Numbered from the stretch's first letter, positions 1 to 7,697 are shown. The stretch is DNA of 17,721 bases from an uncultured Alphaproteobacteria bacterium (GCA_929200335.1 CAKMZG010000004.1:11679-29399); one strand, 5' to 3'. Made by a program: numbers and translations. The notes: generated by a model not told the origin, from the sequence alone.

Positions 1-839
1 ACCCCAGTCTCAGTCCCAGTCCCAGTCCCAGTCTTGGAGCTAACTTTGGAAGCATCGTCATCATTAAGGCTTTCGGTGAGGAATTTATCCATATCCATTG
101 CAATGCTTTTCTCAAGATTTTCATTAAAAGAAGAGGCTTCCGGTGTGTTCTCAGCATTTTTTGCGTTATCGACAGTAGGGATGTCAATTGACTTGGTTTG
201 ATTAGCTGAAGTGCTTTTGGGTGCATCGGCTAAGTTCGGTGTTGTCTCTGATTTTGGCGTAGACAAAGAGGACGTGGTAACAGCAGTTTTAGAGGCTGAT
301 GAGGTATTAGGTGCAGTTGAGACCGTTGCTGGACTTGGTGAGGTTGGTGAGGTTGGTGAGGTTGCACTAAGTGTGTTCTCTGCTGTGATTGGTGCTGTTG
401 CAGCATGTGTTGCAAGTGCAGTTTTTGTATATGTGGAATTATCTGCTGTTTGCTTATCATTATTGCGCAATGGCATGGCAGCTGCAGTGGCAGGCTTTTC
501 AACTGGCAATATAGGTTCTGCAAGTGGACGTTCAGCAAGGCGGGGGCTATCTACGCTATTGTTTAATCTTGTTTGAGAAGTTGTGATATTGCTTTCTACA
601 ATCAAGTCATTGCTGCCACCAATCATGACTAGATGCTCAGTATGATCGCGTTTAATTAGTACCAGTTGCCGAGTTTGATCAACAGGTAGGGCATCAATGA
701 TAGAAAGGCGCTTTTCTATTGTTGCATTGCTTTGTTGTACTTTATTGCCAAATAATTTGCGGGCAATAAAGTAAAGTACTAATAGAGCTACAAAAGTGCC
801 TAAGGCAATTAAAATATAAATTATCGTCGTTTCGGTCAT
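1..839 (-). CDS. FliO-like membrane protein, 3' end outside window
   Basis: Translating the minus strand from the ATG at 839-837 gives an open frame of 279 codons that reaches base 1 without a stop, so the C-terminus lies outside the window. A ribosome site (TAGGA) sits about 8 bases upstream. Residues 4-26 form one hydrophobic membrane segment. Residues about 43-85 form a compact domain with RLSIIDALPVDQTRQLVLI and HLVMIGGSNDLIVE, the pattern I associate with the FliO/MopB flagellar export family. After about residue 95 the chain becomes a low-complexity Thr/Ser/Ala/Pro-rich tail with two tandem repeats. Known of the family: FliO helps assemble the FliP-FliQ-FliR export gate in the inner membrane. 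The gene is divergent from cckA, an arrangement I believe is common in Rhizobiales (from memory). No other flagellar gene is visible. It could instead be another single-pass protein with a FliO-like fold. The frame is certain; the family is moderately sure. Confidence 0.75.
   Translation of the reverse strand, partial: MTETTIIYILIALGTFVALLVLYFIARKLFGNKVQQSNATIEKRLSIIDALPVDQTRQLVLIKRDHTEHLVMIGGSNDLIVESNITTSQTRLNNSVDSPRLAERPLAEPILPVEKPATAAAMPLRNNDKQTADNSTYTKTALATHAATAPITAENTLSATSPTSPTSPSPATVSTAPNTSSASKTAVTTSSLSTPKSETTPNLADAPKSTSANQTKSIDIPTVDNAKNAENTPEASSFNENLEKSIAMDMDKFLTESLNDDDASKVSSKTGTGTGTETG
3..32. repeat. Hexanucleotide tandem repeat (CCCAGT), 5 units
   Basis: Four exact CCCAGT units (3-8, 15-20, 21-26, 27-32) and one CTCAGT variant (9-14) lie in tandem. 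On the coding (minus) strand they encode Thr-Gly dipeptides, with one Thr-Glu. Six bases is a multiple of three, so copy-number change would alter tail length without shifting the frame. The array may continue beyond the left edge. Confidence 0.85.
335..361. repeat. 9-bp tandem repeat (TTGGTGAGG), 3 units
   Basis: Three exact copies of TTGGTGAGG at 335-343, 344-352 and 353-361. On the minus strand they encode three Thr-Ser-Pro triplets in the tail of the FliO-like protein. As with the hexamer array, unit gain or loss keeps the reading frame. Confidence 0.9.
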
Positions 840-1343
840 TGTTATTCCTACCATGCATTTAACTTCATAATTAATGTAATTCTATCTTAGTTTGCATTGG
901 GCGCAAATGATTTTTGAAATCATTGTTAATAAATGCCCTAAAATTCTGGCTTGTACCTAATTTTATGCTGATTTTTTTTATGCCTTACATGATGTTTTAT
1001 CATGCTGTAGTGTTTTTATATCAAAACAAGAATGGGGTTCCCAACTATAGCAAATTAAAATTGAATTGCTCCTGAGGTAACCTACAGATAATTATTAAAA
1101 GTACAAGTCTTGTTGTTATTCTTGGTTTTTGGTGGATTAGTTGTATTTTATTTTAGAAACTTATGATTTTGCACCGCGCTTTAACTATACTTCTTAAATG
1201 AAATATGCAGAAATGATTCTGCCATCATATAAAATTGTTTAATCGTAAAGCTTTAAGTCGTTTATATGCTTTGCTTAACGTTTTGAAATGTTGCAATTTT
1301 ATGTGATATTGGCAAGATTTGATTATTAAAAATTGAAAATTCT
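840..1343. other. Divergent intergenic region, no gene seen
   Basis: About 500 AT-rich bases separate the FliO-like gene (minus) from cckA (plus) and must hold both promoters. I see no open frame with a ribosome site and no RNA gene. A short dyad lies at 988-1004. The nearest look-alikes to a CtrA site (TTAA-N7-TTAA) have wrong spacing, for example TTAA-N8-TTAA at 859-874. Several AT-rich hexamer pairs could serve as promoters, but none stands out. Confidence 0.6.
988..1004. promoter_or_regulatory. Short inverted repeat, possible operator
   Basis: CATGAT (988-993) and ATCATG (999-1004) form a perfect 6-bp inverted repeat around GTTTT, in the middle of the divergent intergenic region. The arms suit a dimeric regulator, but a 6-bp dyad in AT-rich DNA can arise by chance and no regulator family is implied. 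Confidence 0.2.
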
Positions 1344-4106
1344 ATGCTCAAAAGACTGGAAGACAGCAATAAGTTAAATAACAAGCCCTTAGAACCGGTG
1401 GTTGCCTATGAAGGGCGCACTCTCGGTATGGGTTTGGTTTGGGGGCTTGCCCTATGCTTTGTGGCTATTGCTGTGCTGGTTTTATATTTGCCAAATGAGT
1501 TTGCTAGGCCTTTAACTATGGGTTTCTTGGGGCTGTTGGCTATTATCGGTGTATTCTTTTGTTTTGCATTCGCTAGTGGTTTTCTTAATTTTGGCACCCA
1601 GCGGCGTAATAATGATTTTGCTCAAGCATTCATAGATGGCATGTCTGAGGGAGTGGTTGTCACCGATAAGGGGTGCAAGATCCGCTATGCCAATCAAGCT
1701 TATTTTCAAATGACCCACGAAAACAATACTCAAAACGCTGGTATTAATAAGGGGCAATTAATTGACGATAAGGTAACTGAAACTACTGATGCTCTCGCCT
1801 CTGATATAGGCTATGATGTTCAAACTTTAGAGCAGTTCTTTGCTAATGATATGGTAATTGCTAATCGCATTTACGGACTGGAGCAAAAGGCACTAAAGCT
1901 AAGTGGTAATCAAACTGTCTATGATGAGTTTTGCGTACAAAAGGGTTTTTCTGAGGACGAGGCTTACAGCCCTTTTACTAAAGCGGCGCAAAAATGCTGG
2001 TATGCCGTTAGTGCACGGGCGATGCAATTTGATCCTAAAGAGCCTTTGTTGATTGTATGGCAAGTGCGTGATGTTAGCGAGAAACGCCGCCATCAAGAAT
2101 TAGCATTTCAAAATTTGCAATATGCAATAGATTATCTTGATCATGCCCCAGCTGGCTTTATCGCTTGTGATAATATGAATAATATAGCCTATATGAATGC
2201 GACTCTTGCGGATTGGCTGGGCATTGATTTGGCTCAATTTCAACCCTACCAAATGAGTATTGAAACTTTGATTGTAGGTGAAAATGCCTCACGTTTAAAT
2301 GCGGTAAAAGCTGAGGCGGATGAAGAAAAAATAGTGGTTGTTGATCTTGATTTAGAGAAAACAAACGGCCAAATCTTGCCGGTTCGACTTTTGCACAAAA
2401 TCATATTTGATCATATGGGGCAGCGTAAGTCTTCTCAAACCCTCGTGTTAAATCGTATGAAGGGGGCTGAAAATGATATAGCGCTTCGTTTGGCTGAGAT
2501 CAGATTTACTCGCTTTTTCAACAATACGCCCATTGCTATTAGCTCGCTATCTGCAAGTGGTGCGATTGTGAATACCAATGCAGCTTTTATGAATTTGTTT
2601 GGGCGCGGTGGTGAGATTAATGAATTGCACATGGGGGCATCGCTATTTGATTATGTGGACGAAAAACACCACGAGCGCTTGTACTCAGCCTTAAAAGCTG
2701 CGCAAAATGGACAAAGTACTATTCCACCCATTGATACGACACTTGCTAAAGATGATGGCGTTGCAATTCGTTTTTATATCTCAAGCATGGGTAATGATGA
2801 GGGGGAGCAATTAGAAGAGGGTGCTGGGCAATCGCAAAACTCTGATGGTGAGTGTGCAATATTATATGCTGTTGATATGAGTGAGCAGCGTGCACTTGAG
2901 GCGCAATTTGCCGAAAGTCAAAAAATGCAAGCTATTGGTGAATTTGCTGGTGGCGCTGCGCATGATTTCAATAATTTATTGACCGCTATTATTGGTAATG
3001 TTGATCTGTTGTTGGAGAAAAATAGTGCCAGCGATCCATCTTTTATCGAGCTTAAAAACATCAAGCAAAATGCCAATAGGGCAGCTAATCTTGTGCGCCA
3101 ATTACTTGCTTACTCTAGACGTCAAACTCTGCGTCCAACGGAATTAATATTGCCTGATGTTTTTGTTAATTTTGATGATCTCTTGCGTCGTTCTATCAAA
3201 GGCAATGTGGCAGTAGCTACGCATTTTGATCGCAATCTATGGGCTATTAAGGCAGACCTTAATCAATTTGAGCAGGTGATGTTAAACCTTGGGATTAATG
3301 CGGGCGATGCTATGTTGGAAACAGGGCGTAAATCAGGCAATAGCTTTACCATTGAATGCAAAAATTTAGCCAATGAAGATATCCATAATTGGTATAAAGC
3401 TCAAAGCTTTAAACATACGCCGATGGCTCTGCGCAAAGATGAAGTAAATGATTTTGTATTGCTTGAAGTCAACGATAACGGCCCTGGCATGCCTCTAGAA
3501 GTGATGCAAAAGATATTTGACCCCTTTTATACTACCAAGGATGTGGGTAAAGGCACAGGGCTTGGACTGGCTACAGTTATGGGGATTGTTAGCCAATCAG
3601 GCGGCTATATTTTTCCGAAAAGTGAAGCGGGTGAAGGCACTTCATTTATGGTTTTGTTTCCACGTTTTGTTGCTAGTGAAAATGAGCAGGTGGAAGTTAC
3701 TAAAGTTGAAGAAAAACCGCGTGATCTTACTGGAAACGCAAAAATTCTATTGGTTGAGGATGAAGATGGGGTGCGTGCCTTCGCGCTGCGGGCTTTAGAA
3801 AATCGTGGTTATGAAGTCTTTGAAGCGGAAAGTGGGATTGAAGCGCTTGAGATCATGGAAGAGCATGGGGATGATATTGATTTGGTCGTATCTGATGTTG
3901 TGATGCCAGAGATGGATGGTCCGGCGCTCTTTGCTAAATTGCGCGAAAAACGCAAGGATTTGAAATTCATTTTTGTGTCTGGCTATGCCGAGACTGCATT
4001 TGATAATGGCTTGCCGGAAGAAGATCGAGACAAATTTACATTCTTGCCGAAACCCTATACGTTAAAGCAATTGGCAACTATGGTTACCGATACTTTGAAC
4101 GGTTAG
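1344..4106 (+). CDS. cckA: Cell-cycle hybrid histidine kinase CckA
   Basis: A 920-residue hybrid sensor kinase. Two hydrophobic segments (about residues 28-50 and 56-79) anchor it in the inner membrane. Three PAS-like regions follow, starting near 90, 257 and 385. The dimerisation/phosphoacceptor helix carries AAHDFNNLLTAI with His540. The ATPase domain (about 645-770) shows NLGINAGDAM, VNDNGPGMP and GKGTGLGLAT. The C-terminal receiver (about 800-917) has the acidic pocket LLVEDEDG, phospho-acceptor Asp851 in SDVVMPEMDG, and the conserved Lys in LPKPY. Known of the family: CckA drives the ChpT-CtrA/CpdR phosphorelay controlling cell division in Alphaproteobacteria. The receiver attached directly after the kinase and the HDFNNLLT box are typical. 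No clear Shine-Dalgarno precedes the ATG at 1344; the next Met (about residue 29) would cut into the first membrane segment, so 1344 is kept. It is longer than the Caulobacter protein, probably because of an extra PAS region. Confidence 0.95.
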   Translation: MLKRLEDSNKLNNKPLEPVVAYEGRTLGMGLVWGLALCFVAIAVLVLYLPNEFARPLTMGFLGLLAIIGVFFCFAFASGFLNFGTQRRNNDFAQAFIDGMSEGVVVTDKGCKIRYANQAYFQMTHENNTQNAGINKGQLIDDKVTETTDALASDIGYDVQTLEQFFANDMVIANRIYGLEQKALKLSGNQTVYDEFCVQKGFSEDEAYSPFTKAAQKCWYAVSARAMQFDPKEPLLIVWQVRDVSEKRRHQELAFQNLQYAIDYLDHAPAGFIACDNMNNIAYMNATLADWLGIDLAQFQPYQMSIETLIVGENASRLNAVKAEADEEKIVVVDLDLEKTNGQILPVRLLHKIIFDHMGQRKSSQTLVLNRMKGAENDIALRLAEIRFTRFFNNTPIAISSLSASGAIVNTNAAFMNLFGRGGEINELHMGASLFDYVDEKHHERLYSALKAAQNGQSTIPPIDTTLAKDDGVAIRFYISSMGNDEGEQLEEGAGQSQNSDGECAILYAVDMSEQRALEAQFAESQKMQAIGEFAGGAAHDFNNLLTAIIGNVDLLLEKNSASDPSFIELKNIKQNANRAANLVRQLLAYSRRQTLRPTELILPDVFVNFDDLLRRSIKGNVAVATHFDRNLWAIKADLNQFEQVMLNLGINAGDAMLETGRKSGNSFTIECKNLANEDIHNWYKAQSFKHTPMALRKDEVNDFVLLEVNDNGPGMPLEVMQKIFDPFYTTKDVGKGTGLGLATVMGIVSQSGGYIFPKSEAGEGTSFMVLFPRFVASENEQVEVTKVEEKPRDLTGNAKILLVEDEDGVRAFALRALENRGYEVFEAESGIEALEIMEEHGDDIDLVVSDVVMPEMDGPALFAKLREKRKDLKFIFVSGYAETAFDNGLPEEDRDKFTFLPKPYTLKQLATMVTDTLNG

Positions 4107-4121
4107 AGCTTATTAACTTTG

Positions 4122-4151
4122 AATGGCTTCATTTAAACCCATTAATTTTTT
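4122..4151 (+). terminator. Weak candidate terminator after cckA
   Basis: AATGG (4122-4126) can pair with CCATT (4139-4143) across a 12-base loop, followed closely by six T residues (4146-4151). It lies 16 bases after the cckA stop. The stem is short and weak, so this is only a candidate. Confidence 0.3.
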
Positions 4152-4153
4152 AT

Positions 4154-4165
4154 CGCGCTAGCGCG
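4154..4165. repeat. 12-bp perfect palindrome CGCGCTAGCGCG
   Basis: A perfect 12-bp GC-rich palindrome in an otherwise AT-rich stretch just downstream of cckA. It is the first of three palindromes between cckA and the insertion sequence and is probably part of one mosaic repeat. Centre is CTAG, the same tetranucleotide the neighbouring insertion sequence uses as target. Confidence 0.7.
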
Positions 4166-4170
4166 TGTAG

Positions 4171-4194
4171 CATTTAAGTGGATTCACTTAAATG
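4171..4194. repeat. 10-bp inverted repeat with GATT loop
   Basis: CATTTAAGTG (4171-4180) and CACTTAAATG (4185-4194) are exact reverse complements around GATT. Transcripts of either strand would fold into a tight 10-bp hairpin. Palindromes with a TTAAGTGGATTCACTTAA core are, to my memory, recurrent in rhizobial intergenic DNA. It could also end transcription of cckA, although no T-run follows on the plus strand. Confidence 0.75.
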
Positions 4195-4220
4195 AGAACT
4201 ATTCGCGTCAATTAAGGAAT

Positions 4221-4263
4221 CTAGAGCGGCATTTTGAATTCATACAAATGCATCAAGCTCTAG
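4221..4263. repeat. Imperfect palindromic repeat next to the insertion site
   Basis: CTAGAGC (4221-4227) and GCTCTAG (4257-4263) form the outer arms; GCATTT (4229-4234) and AAATGC (4246-4251) form an inner stem. The insertion sequence begins directly after the right arm. On the far side of the element the sequence resumes with CTAGAGC, so the undisturbed site was GCTCTAGAGC. The element resembles a REP/RIME-type intergenic repeat and may originally have ended transcription between the convergent cckA and tdm genes. Confidence 0.6.
4260..4263. repeat. Left target-site duplication CTAG
   Basis: CTAG directly precedes the left terminal inverted repeat and is repeated at 5313-5316 after the right one. 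A CTAG target is characteristic of IS481-like elements. Confidence 0.8.
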
Positions 4264-4285
4264 TTGTGATCTTTCATTAGGTTGT
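4264..4285. repeat. Left terminal inverted repeat of the IS481-like element
   Basis: Begins TTGTGATC and ends TTAGGTTGT. It matches the reverse complement of 5291-5312 at 16 of 22 positions, with the mismatches clustered at positions 6-10 and 14. Confidence 0.8.
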
Positions 4286-4347
4286 CCATTCGAACCGAAC
4301 TATGCTGATTGGAACTATCAAATTTCAACAAGCATGGAGCAGTCCGA

Positions 4348-5316
4348 ATGAACATTCATAAAAATGTACGTCTTACCCCCATTCGTCGAGAGGAAATGTG
4401 TCGCCTCATTGTAGAATGTGGATTAAGTAAAACAAAAACAGCCTCGCAATTTGGTGTAAGCATCAAAACTGTTAGTCGCTGGGTCAAACAGTTTGTCTTA
4501 CACGGTGCCAATGGCATGAATGACCGTTCTTCAAGGCCTCATCACAGTCCACGTCGTACAGTTAAATCGATTGAGCGTGCTATATCCCAGCTCAGGCTCA
4601 AGCGGTTTTGCGGAGCTCACATTGCCAAACAGGTTGGCGTTTCTGCGGCAACTGTTAGTCGGGTTCTTAAGCGCGCGGGATTATCCCGAATGCGCGATCT
4701 GGAGCCAAAAGAACCCGAACGGCGTTATGAACATGCTGCTCCAGGAGACATGATCCATCTCGACATTAAAAAGCTTGGTCGTTTCAATAAGATAGGACAT
4801 CGCATTACGGGCGATCGACATAAACAGTCAAACCAGCGTACGAATGGCACAGCACCCGGCTGGGAGTATGTGCATGTGTGTATTGATGATCATTCAAGGC
4901 TTTCATTCAGCCAAATTCATCCAAATGAGAAGGCGGTTTGCGCTATTGCTCATCTCAAAGCGGCCGTTGCATGGTATAAACGTATGGGAATTGAGGTGAA
5001 ACGTGTCATGACTGATAATGGAGCTTGTTATAAATCACATGCCTTTGCAAAAGCTTGTCGAAAACTTGGAATCAAACATGTGAGAACAAAACCCTACACA
5101 CCGCGCACTAATGGAAAAGCTGAGCGCTTCATTAAAACAGCCATTAATGAGTGGGCATATGCAAGAGCATATAACACCTCAGACCAACGGGCAGAAAATC
5201 TCAAAATATGGGAACATAATTATAATTGGCACAGACCTCATGGTGGTATAAACTATCAAACACCAATCAGCAGAGTATTAAAAAACGGGAACAACCTATT
5301 GAGGTTCCACAACTAG
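4348..5316 (+). CDS. IS481-family transposase (DDE integrase fold)
   Basis: 322 residues from the ATG at 4348, chosen because GGAG at 4336-4339 sits 8 bases upstream; a TTG at 4309 in the same frame has no comparable site. The N-terminus holds two helix-turn-helix segments (ASQFGVSIKTVSRWVKQF and AKQVGVSAATVSRVLKRAG). The catalytic core shows Asp139 in IHLDIKKLGRF, Asp223 in VMTDNGACY and Glu259 in NGKAERFI, with 35 residues between the last two, as expected for an rve-type DDE enzyme. The end has YNWHRPHGG, a common IS481/IS3 motif. Role: cuts and joins the ends of its own element. The last coding bases are unusual: the element itself ends CCACAA, and the stop TAG is the last three bases of the CTAG target duplication. 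Confidence 0.93.
   Translation: MNIHKNVRLTPIRREEMCRLIVECGLSKTKTASQFGVSIKTVSRWVKQFVLHGANGMNDRSSRPHHSPRRTVKSIERAISQLRLKRFCGAHIAKQVGVSAATVSRVLKRAGLSRMRDLEPKEPERRYEHAAPGDMIHLDIKKLGRFNKIGHRITGDRHKQSNQRTNGTAPGWEYVHVCIDDHSRLSFSQIHPNEKAVCAIAHLKAAVAWYKRMGIEVKRVMTDNGACYKSHAFAKACRKLGIKHVRTKPYTPRTNGKAERFIKTAINEWAYARAYNTSDQRAENLKIWEHNYNWHRPHGGINYQTPISRVLKNGNNLLRFHN
5291..5312. repeat. Right terminal inverted repeat of the IS481-like element
   Basis: Starts ACAACCTATT and ends CCACAA. Its reverse complement aligns with the left end at 4264-4285. It overlaps the 3' end of the transposase coding sequence. Confidence 0.8.
5313..5316. repeat. Right target-site duplication CTAG
   Basis: Second copy of the CTAG target. 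Its C completes the last Asn codon of the transposase and its TAG is the stop codon. Confidence 0.8.
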
Positions 5317-5327
5317 AGCATTGTACT

Positions 5328-7697
5328 CTAACTATAATTACCTTTAACCCGCTCTTTGGTTGGGTCGAAATGTGGAAATCTAACAACCTCGGCTTTAAGT
5401 CTTTTTTGTTGACCATCTAATTGACCAATTTCAAGTTTTGTGCCTATTTCAGCATGCGTAACATCAAGACGTGCAAGCGCTATAACTTTTCCTAAGATAG
5501 GTGACTTTATTGCAGACGTAATTTCACCAACTTGTGCTTTACCTAAGCGAACACAGTCACCCGTTGCAGGTATAATTCCGCTTTCAATATCTAGCCCCAC
5601 CAACTGCTTTTGTGGGTGAACTTTACGCTCTTCAATAGCAGAACGGCCAATAAAATCATCTTCCATAGATTTTAATGGAACGGTAAAGCCTATTCCTGCT
5701 TCAAACGGATTTGTCTGGTCACAAAACTCATATCCTGCAAAGATTAATCCAGCCTCCACCCGCAACATATTTAGAGCCTCCAAGCCAAGAGGAACCATTC
5801 CCAAAGGTTCGCCTGCTTGCCATATGGCGTCAAAAATTTCCACTGCATCCTTTGGATGACAAAAAACTTCATATCCTAATTCGCCTGAGTAACCAGTACG
5901 GCTAACCACACAAGCTGTGCCATTAAAATCTCCCAAACGCCCAATGGAAAATCTAAACCATGGCAGTTCTTCAATCGTGGCTTGAGTAGGTGGTGTCCAA
6001 ATTATTTTAGATAAAATTTCAGATGATAAAGGCCCTTGTACTGCAACATTACAAAGTTGATCTGTTGAATTTCTAACCCAGACATTCATATTTTGTTCTT
6101 GAGCCTGTTGTTGCATCCAAGTGATACTATCGTCATTGCCACCTATCCAACGAAAATTAGTTTCGCCCATTCTAAAAACTGTACCATCATCGATCATACC
6201 GCCATGTTCATAACACATGGCTGTATACACAATACCATTTATTGCCAATTTTTTCATATTACGCGTAACACATAATTGCATTAATTTTTCGGCATCTGGC
6301 CCTGTAATTTCTGCTTTGCGTAATGGCGTTAAATCCATTATAGCGGCTTTTTCACGGCACGCCCAATATTCTTTCAAGGCGCCATGATTGGTCATCGTAT
6401 TCGACAACCAATATCCATTATATTCTATAAAATCACGGGTGTGACGAGCAAAGCATGAGTGGAAAGCTGTTTCTTTTGTTTGTTCCATATCGGCCTCGGG
6501 GGATTTGCGCCATCCAATGGATCGCTTGAAAATTTCAGTTTCACTATAGGTTCTGACTTGAATGTCTGTTGGGTTCCAGCCATTTGCAGGATCAACATCA
6601 CATGGACAAGCAGTAGAAATACATACCAAATCTGTTAATGCTTTTAGCATTACATAATCACCTGGCCTAGACCAAGGATCGTCCATACCAATGGCATTGG
6701 TATCATCCAACATGGTGTTAAAGAAAAAATTAATAGCAGGCCAACCGCCCCGTTCTTTCACATTAAAATCTACTAATTCTCTATTAATATTGTCAGAACA
6801 ATTCACATGTCCAGGATAGCCTAAATCTTCATAGTAGCGAGCTGTACATGCCAAGCCAAAAGTATCATGGCGTCCACAGGTATCTTGGATAATTTCAACC
6901 AAAGGCTCATAATCTGATGAAAAATATTTGGAATAAATACCTGGTGTTGGGTAAAGTGATCCCATCAAAGAGCGTGTTGTTGTTGGATCAATTTCGCGTT
7001 CCAAACCTTTATCAAGTGCACGAAGAGAAAAAGCTTGGAAATCAGAGCATTCCCTACCCTTTACATCTAAAATTTGGATGTATTGACCCGCGCGCACTTC
7101 ATAGGGTTTAGCTTCACCCGGCATAATATTGACATCTATTATTGGGCTAGCCAAAGGTTCCGGCGGACCCAAATCATTTTTAGCATTAGCAGGATTAGCA
7201 CGTCTAATATATAATATAATATCAGTTGCTGTGCTATTGGTTTCAGGTAGCATCGGCTGTGCTGGTGCGCCTGCTATAATCATACCATCCACTTCTACGG
7301 CAAAGCTTTTCATATCTCCTGATCTAGAACCATTTTCAAAACATTTTATTGCCTCTGCTTTATCCAAGTCAAAACCAAATGTTTCTAAGGCTCGTTTAAC
7401 CTGTTTAGCAGTTGGCTTATCGCTTGATAAAATTGAAATTAGACCTGTTGCTTTACCGCAAGATTTTATTCCTAAATATGATGATAATGACTTGCCATAG
7501 GTATCAAAAAATACTAGTTCAGCTGGTTGCAAACCTTCTTTATCAAGAACAATTATTTCATCTCCTTGATAGAGTTTTAGAATTCGCGAGCCACCTCCAG
7601 GAATAGGATGGCGCTCAACACCATTTGGCAAAATTGGCAAGCCTGGTGTATAGACCCCTGCTCGTTCAAAGGGCACTTCAAAAAATGTTTGATTCAT
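5328..7697 (-). CDS. tdm: Trimethylamine N-oxide demethylase (DUF1989-GcvT fusion)
   Basis: 789 residues, last gene of the transporter operon, 24 bases after tmoW. Residues about 190-385 match DUF1989: YEVRAGQYIQILDVKG, TRSLMGSLYPTPG, a CGRHDTFGLAC stretch (Cys274, His277, Cys284) and CISTACPCDVDP (Cys359, Cys364, Cys366) give likely metal ligands. Residues about 410-789 are a GcvT-like tetrahydrofolate domain with GGMIDDGTVFR, VQGPLS, SRTGYSGELGYEVF, GLEALNMLRVEAGL and NPFEAGIGFTVPL. This two-part build is that of characterised Tdm enzymes, which convert TMAO to dimethylamine and formaldehyde, the latter captured by tetrahydrofolate. Residues 30-66 look like a degenerate second copy of the DUF1989 start. 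No signal peptide; cytoplasmic. The upstream ribosome site (GAAGAG) is weak. A plain glycine-cleavage T protein is unlikely: it lacks DUF1989, is half as long, and would sit with gcvH and gcvP. Confidence 0.85.
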   Translation of the reverse strand: MNQTFFEVPFERAGVYTPGLPILPNGVERHPIPGGGSRILKLYQGDEIIVLDKEGLQPAELVFFDTYGKSLSSYLGIKSCGKATGLISILSSDKPTAKQVKRALETFGFDLDKAEAIKCFENGSRSGDMKSFAVEVDGMIIAGAPAQPMLPETNSTATDIILYIRRANPANAKNDLGPPEPLASPIIDVNIMPGEAKPYEVRAGQYIQILDVKGRECSDFQAFSLRALDKGLEREIDPTTTRSLMGSLYPTPGIYSKYFSSDYEPLVEIIQDTCGRHDTFGLACTARYYEDLGYPGHVNCSDNINRELVDFNVKERGGWPAINFFFNTMLDDTNAIGMDDPWSRPGDYVMLKALTDLVCISTACPCDVDPANGWNPTDIQVRTYSETEIFKRSIGWRKSPEADMEQTKETAFHSCFARHTRDFIEYNGYWLSNTMTNHGALKEYWACREKAAIMDLTPLRKAEITGPDAEKLMQLCVTRNMKKLAINGIVYTAMCYEHGGMIDDGTVFRMGETNFRWIGGNDDSITWMQQQAQEQNMNVWVRNSTDQLCNVAVQGPLSSEILSKIIWTPPTQATIEELPWFRFSIGRLGDFNGTACVVSRTGYSGELGYEVFCHPKDAVEIFDAIWQAGEPLGMVPLGLEALNMLRVEAGLIFAGYEFCDQTNPFEAGIGFTVPLKSMEDDFIGRSAIEERKVHPQKQLVGLDIESGIIPATGDCVRLGKAQVGEITSAIKSPILGKVIALARLDVTHAEIGTKLEIGQLDGQQKRLKAEVVRFPHFDPTKERVKGNYS

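Larger units (their letters stand above)
4264..5312 (+). mobile_element. IS481-family insertion sequence, complete
   Basis: A 1049-bp element with one transposase gene filling most of it. The terminal inverted repeats, 4264-4285 and 5291-5312, agree at 16 of 22 positions when the right one is reverse-complemented; both begin TTGTG and end TAGGTTGT. CTAG flanks both sides, so the ends are set by three independent signs: repeats, target duplication and gene position. The reading frame is intact, so the copy could be active. It lies in the gap between the convergent cckA and tdm genes, 11 bases beyond the tdm stop, and disrupts no coding sequence. Confidence 0.88.

Noticed and set aside
3..361. 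CRISPR array or phase-variable repeat
   Set aside because: The repeats are 6 and 9 bases, directly abutting, without spacers and inside a coding frame; changes in copy number cannot shift the frame.
230..538. Minus-strand frame of 102 codons rich in Gln, His and Leu
   Set aside because: Wrong frame of the same low-complexity region; the FliO-like frame covers it entirely and is open to the window edge.
211..576. Open frame of 121 codons on the plus strand within the FliO-like gene
   Set aside because: It is antisense to a continuous minus-strand frame with a membrane segment, a recognisable domain and a ribosome site. Its Val/Ala/Gly-rich product is what reading the Thr/Ser/Pro-rich tail backwards gives.
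859..874. CtrA-like site TTAA-N8-TTAA upstream of the FliO-like gene
   Set aside because: The CtrA consensus needs seven bases between the half sites; here there are eight. Such pairs are frequent by chance in AT-rich DNA.
7129..7500. Plus-strand frame of 123 codons inside tdm
   Set aside because: Antisense shadow of a well-supported coding region; no ribosome site and no recognisable product.
5328..7697. Glycine cleavage T protein or dimethylglycine/sarcosine dehydrogenase
   Set aside because: The N-terminal half is DUF1989, not an FAD-binding oxidase domain, and no gcvH or gcvP is adjacent. The GcvT-like half alone does not decide the function.
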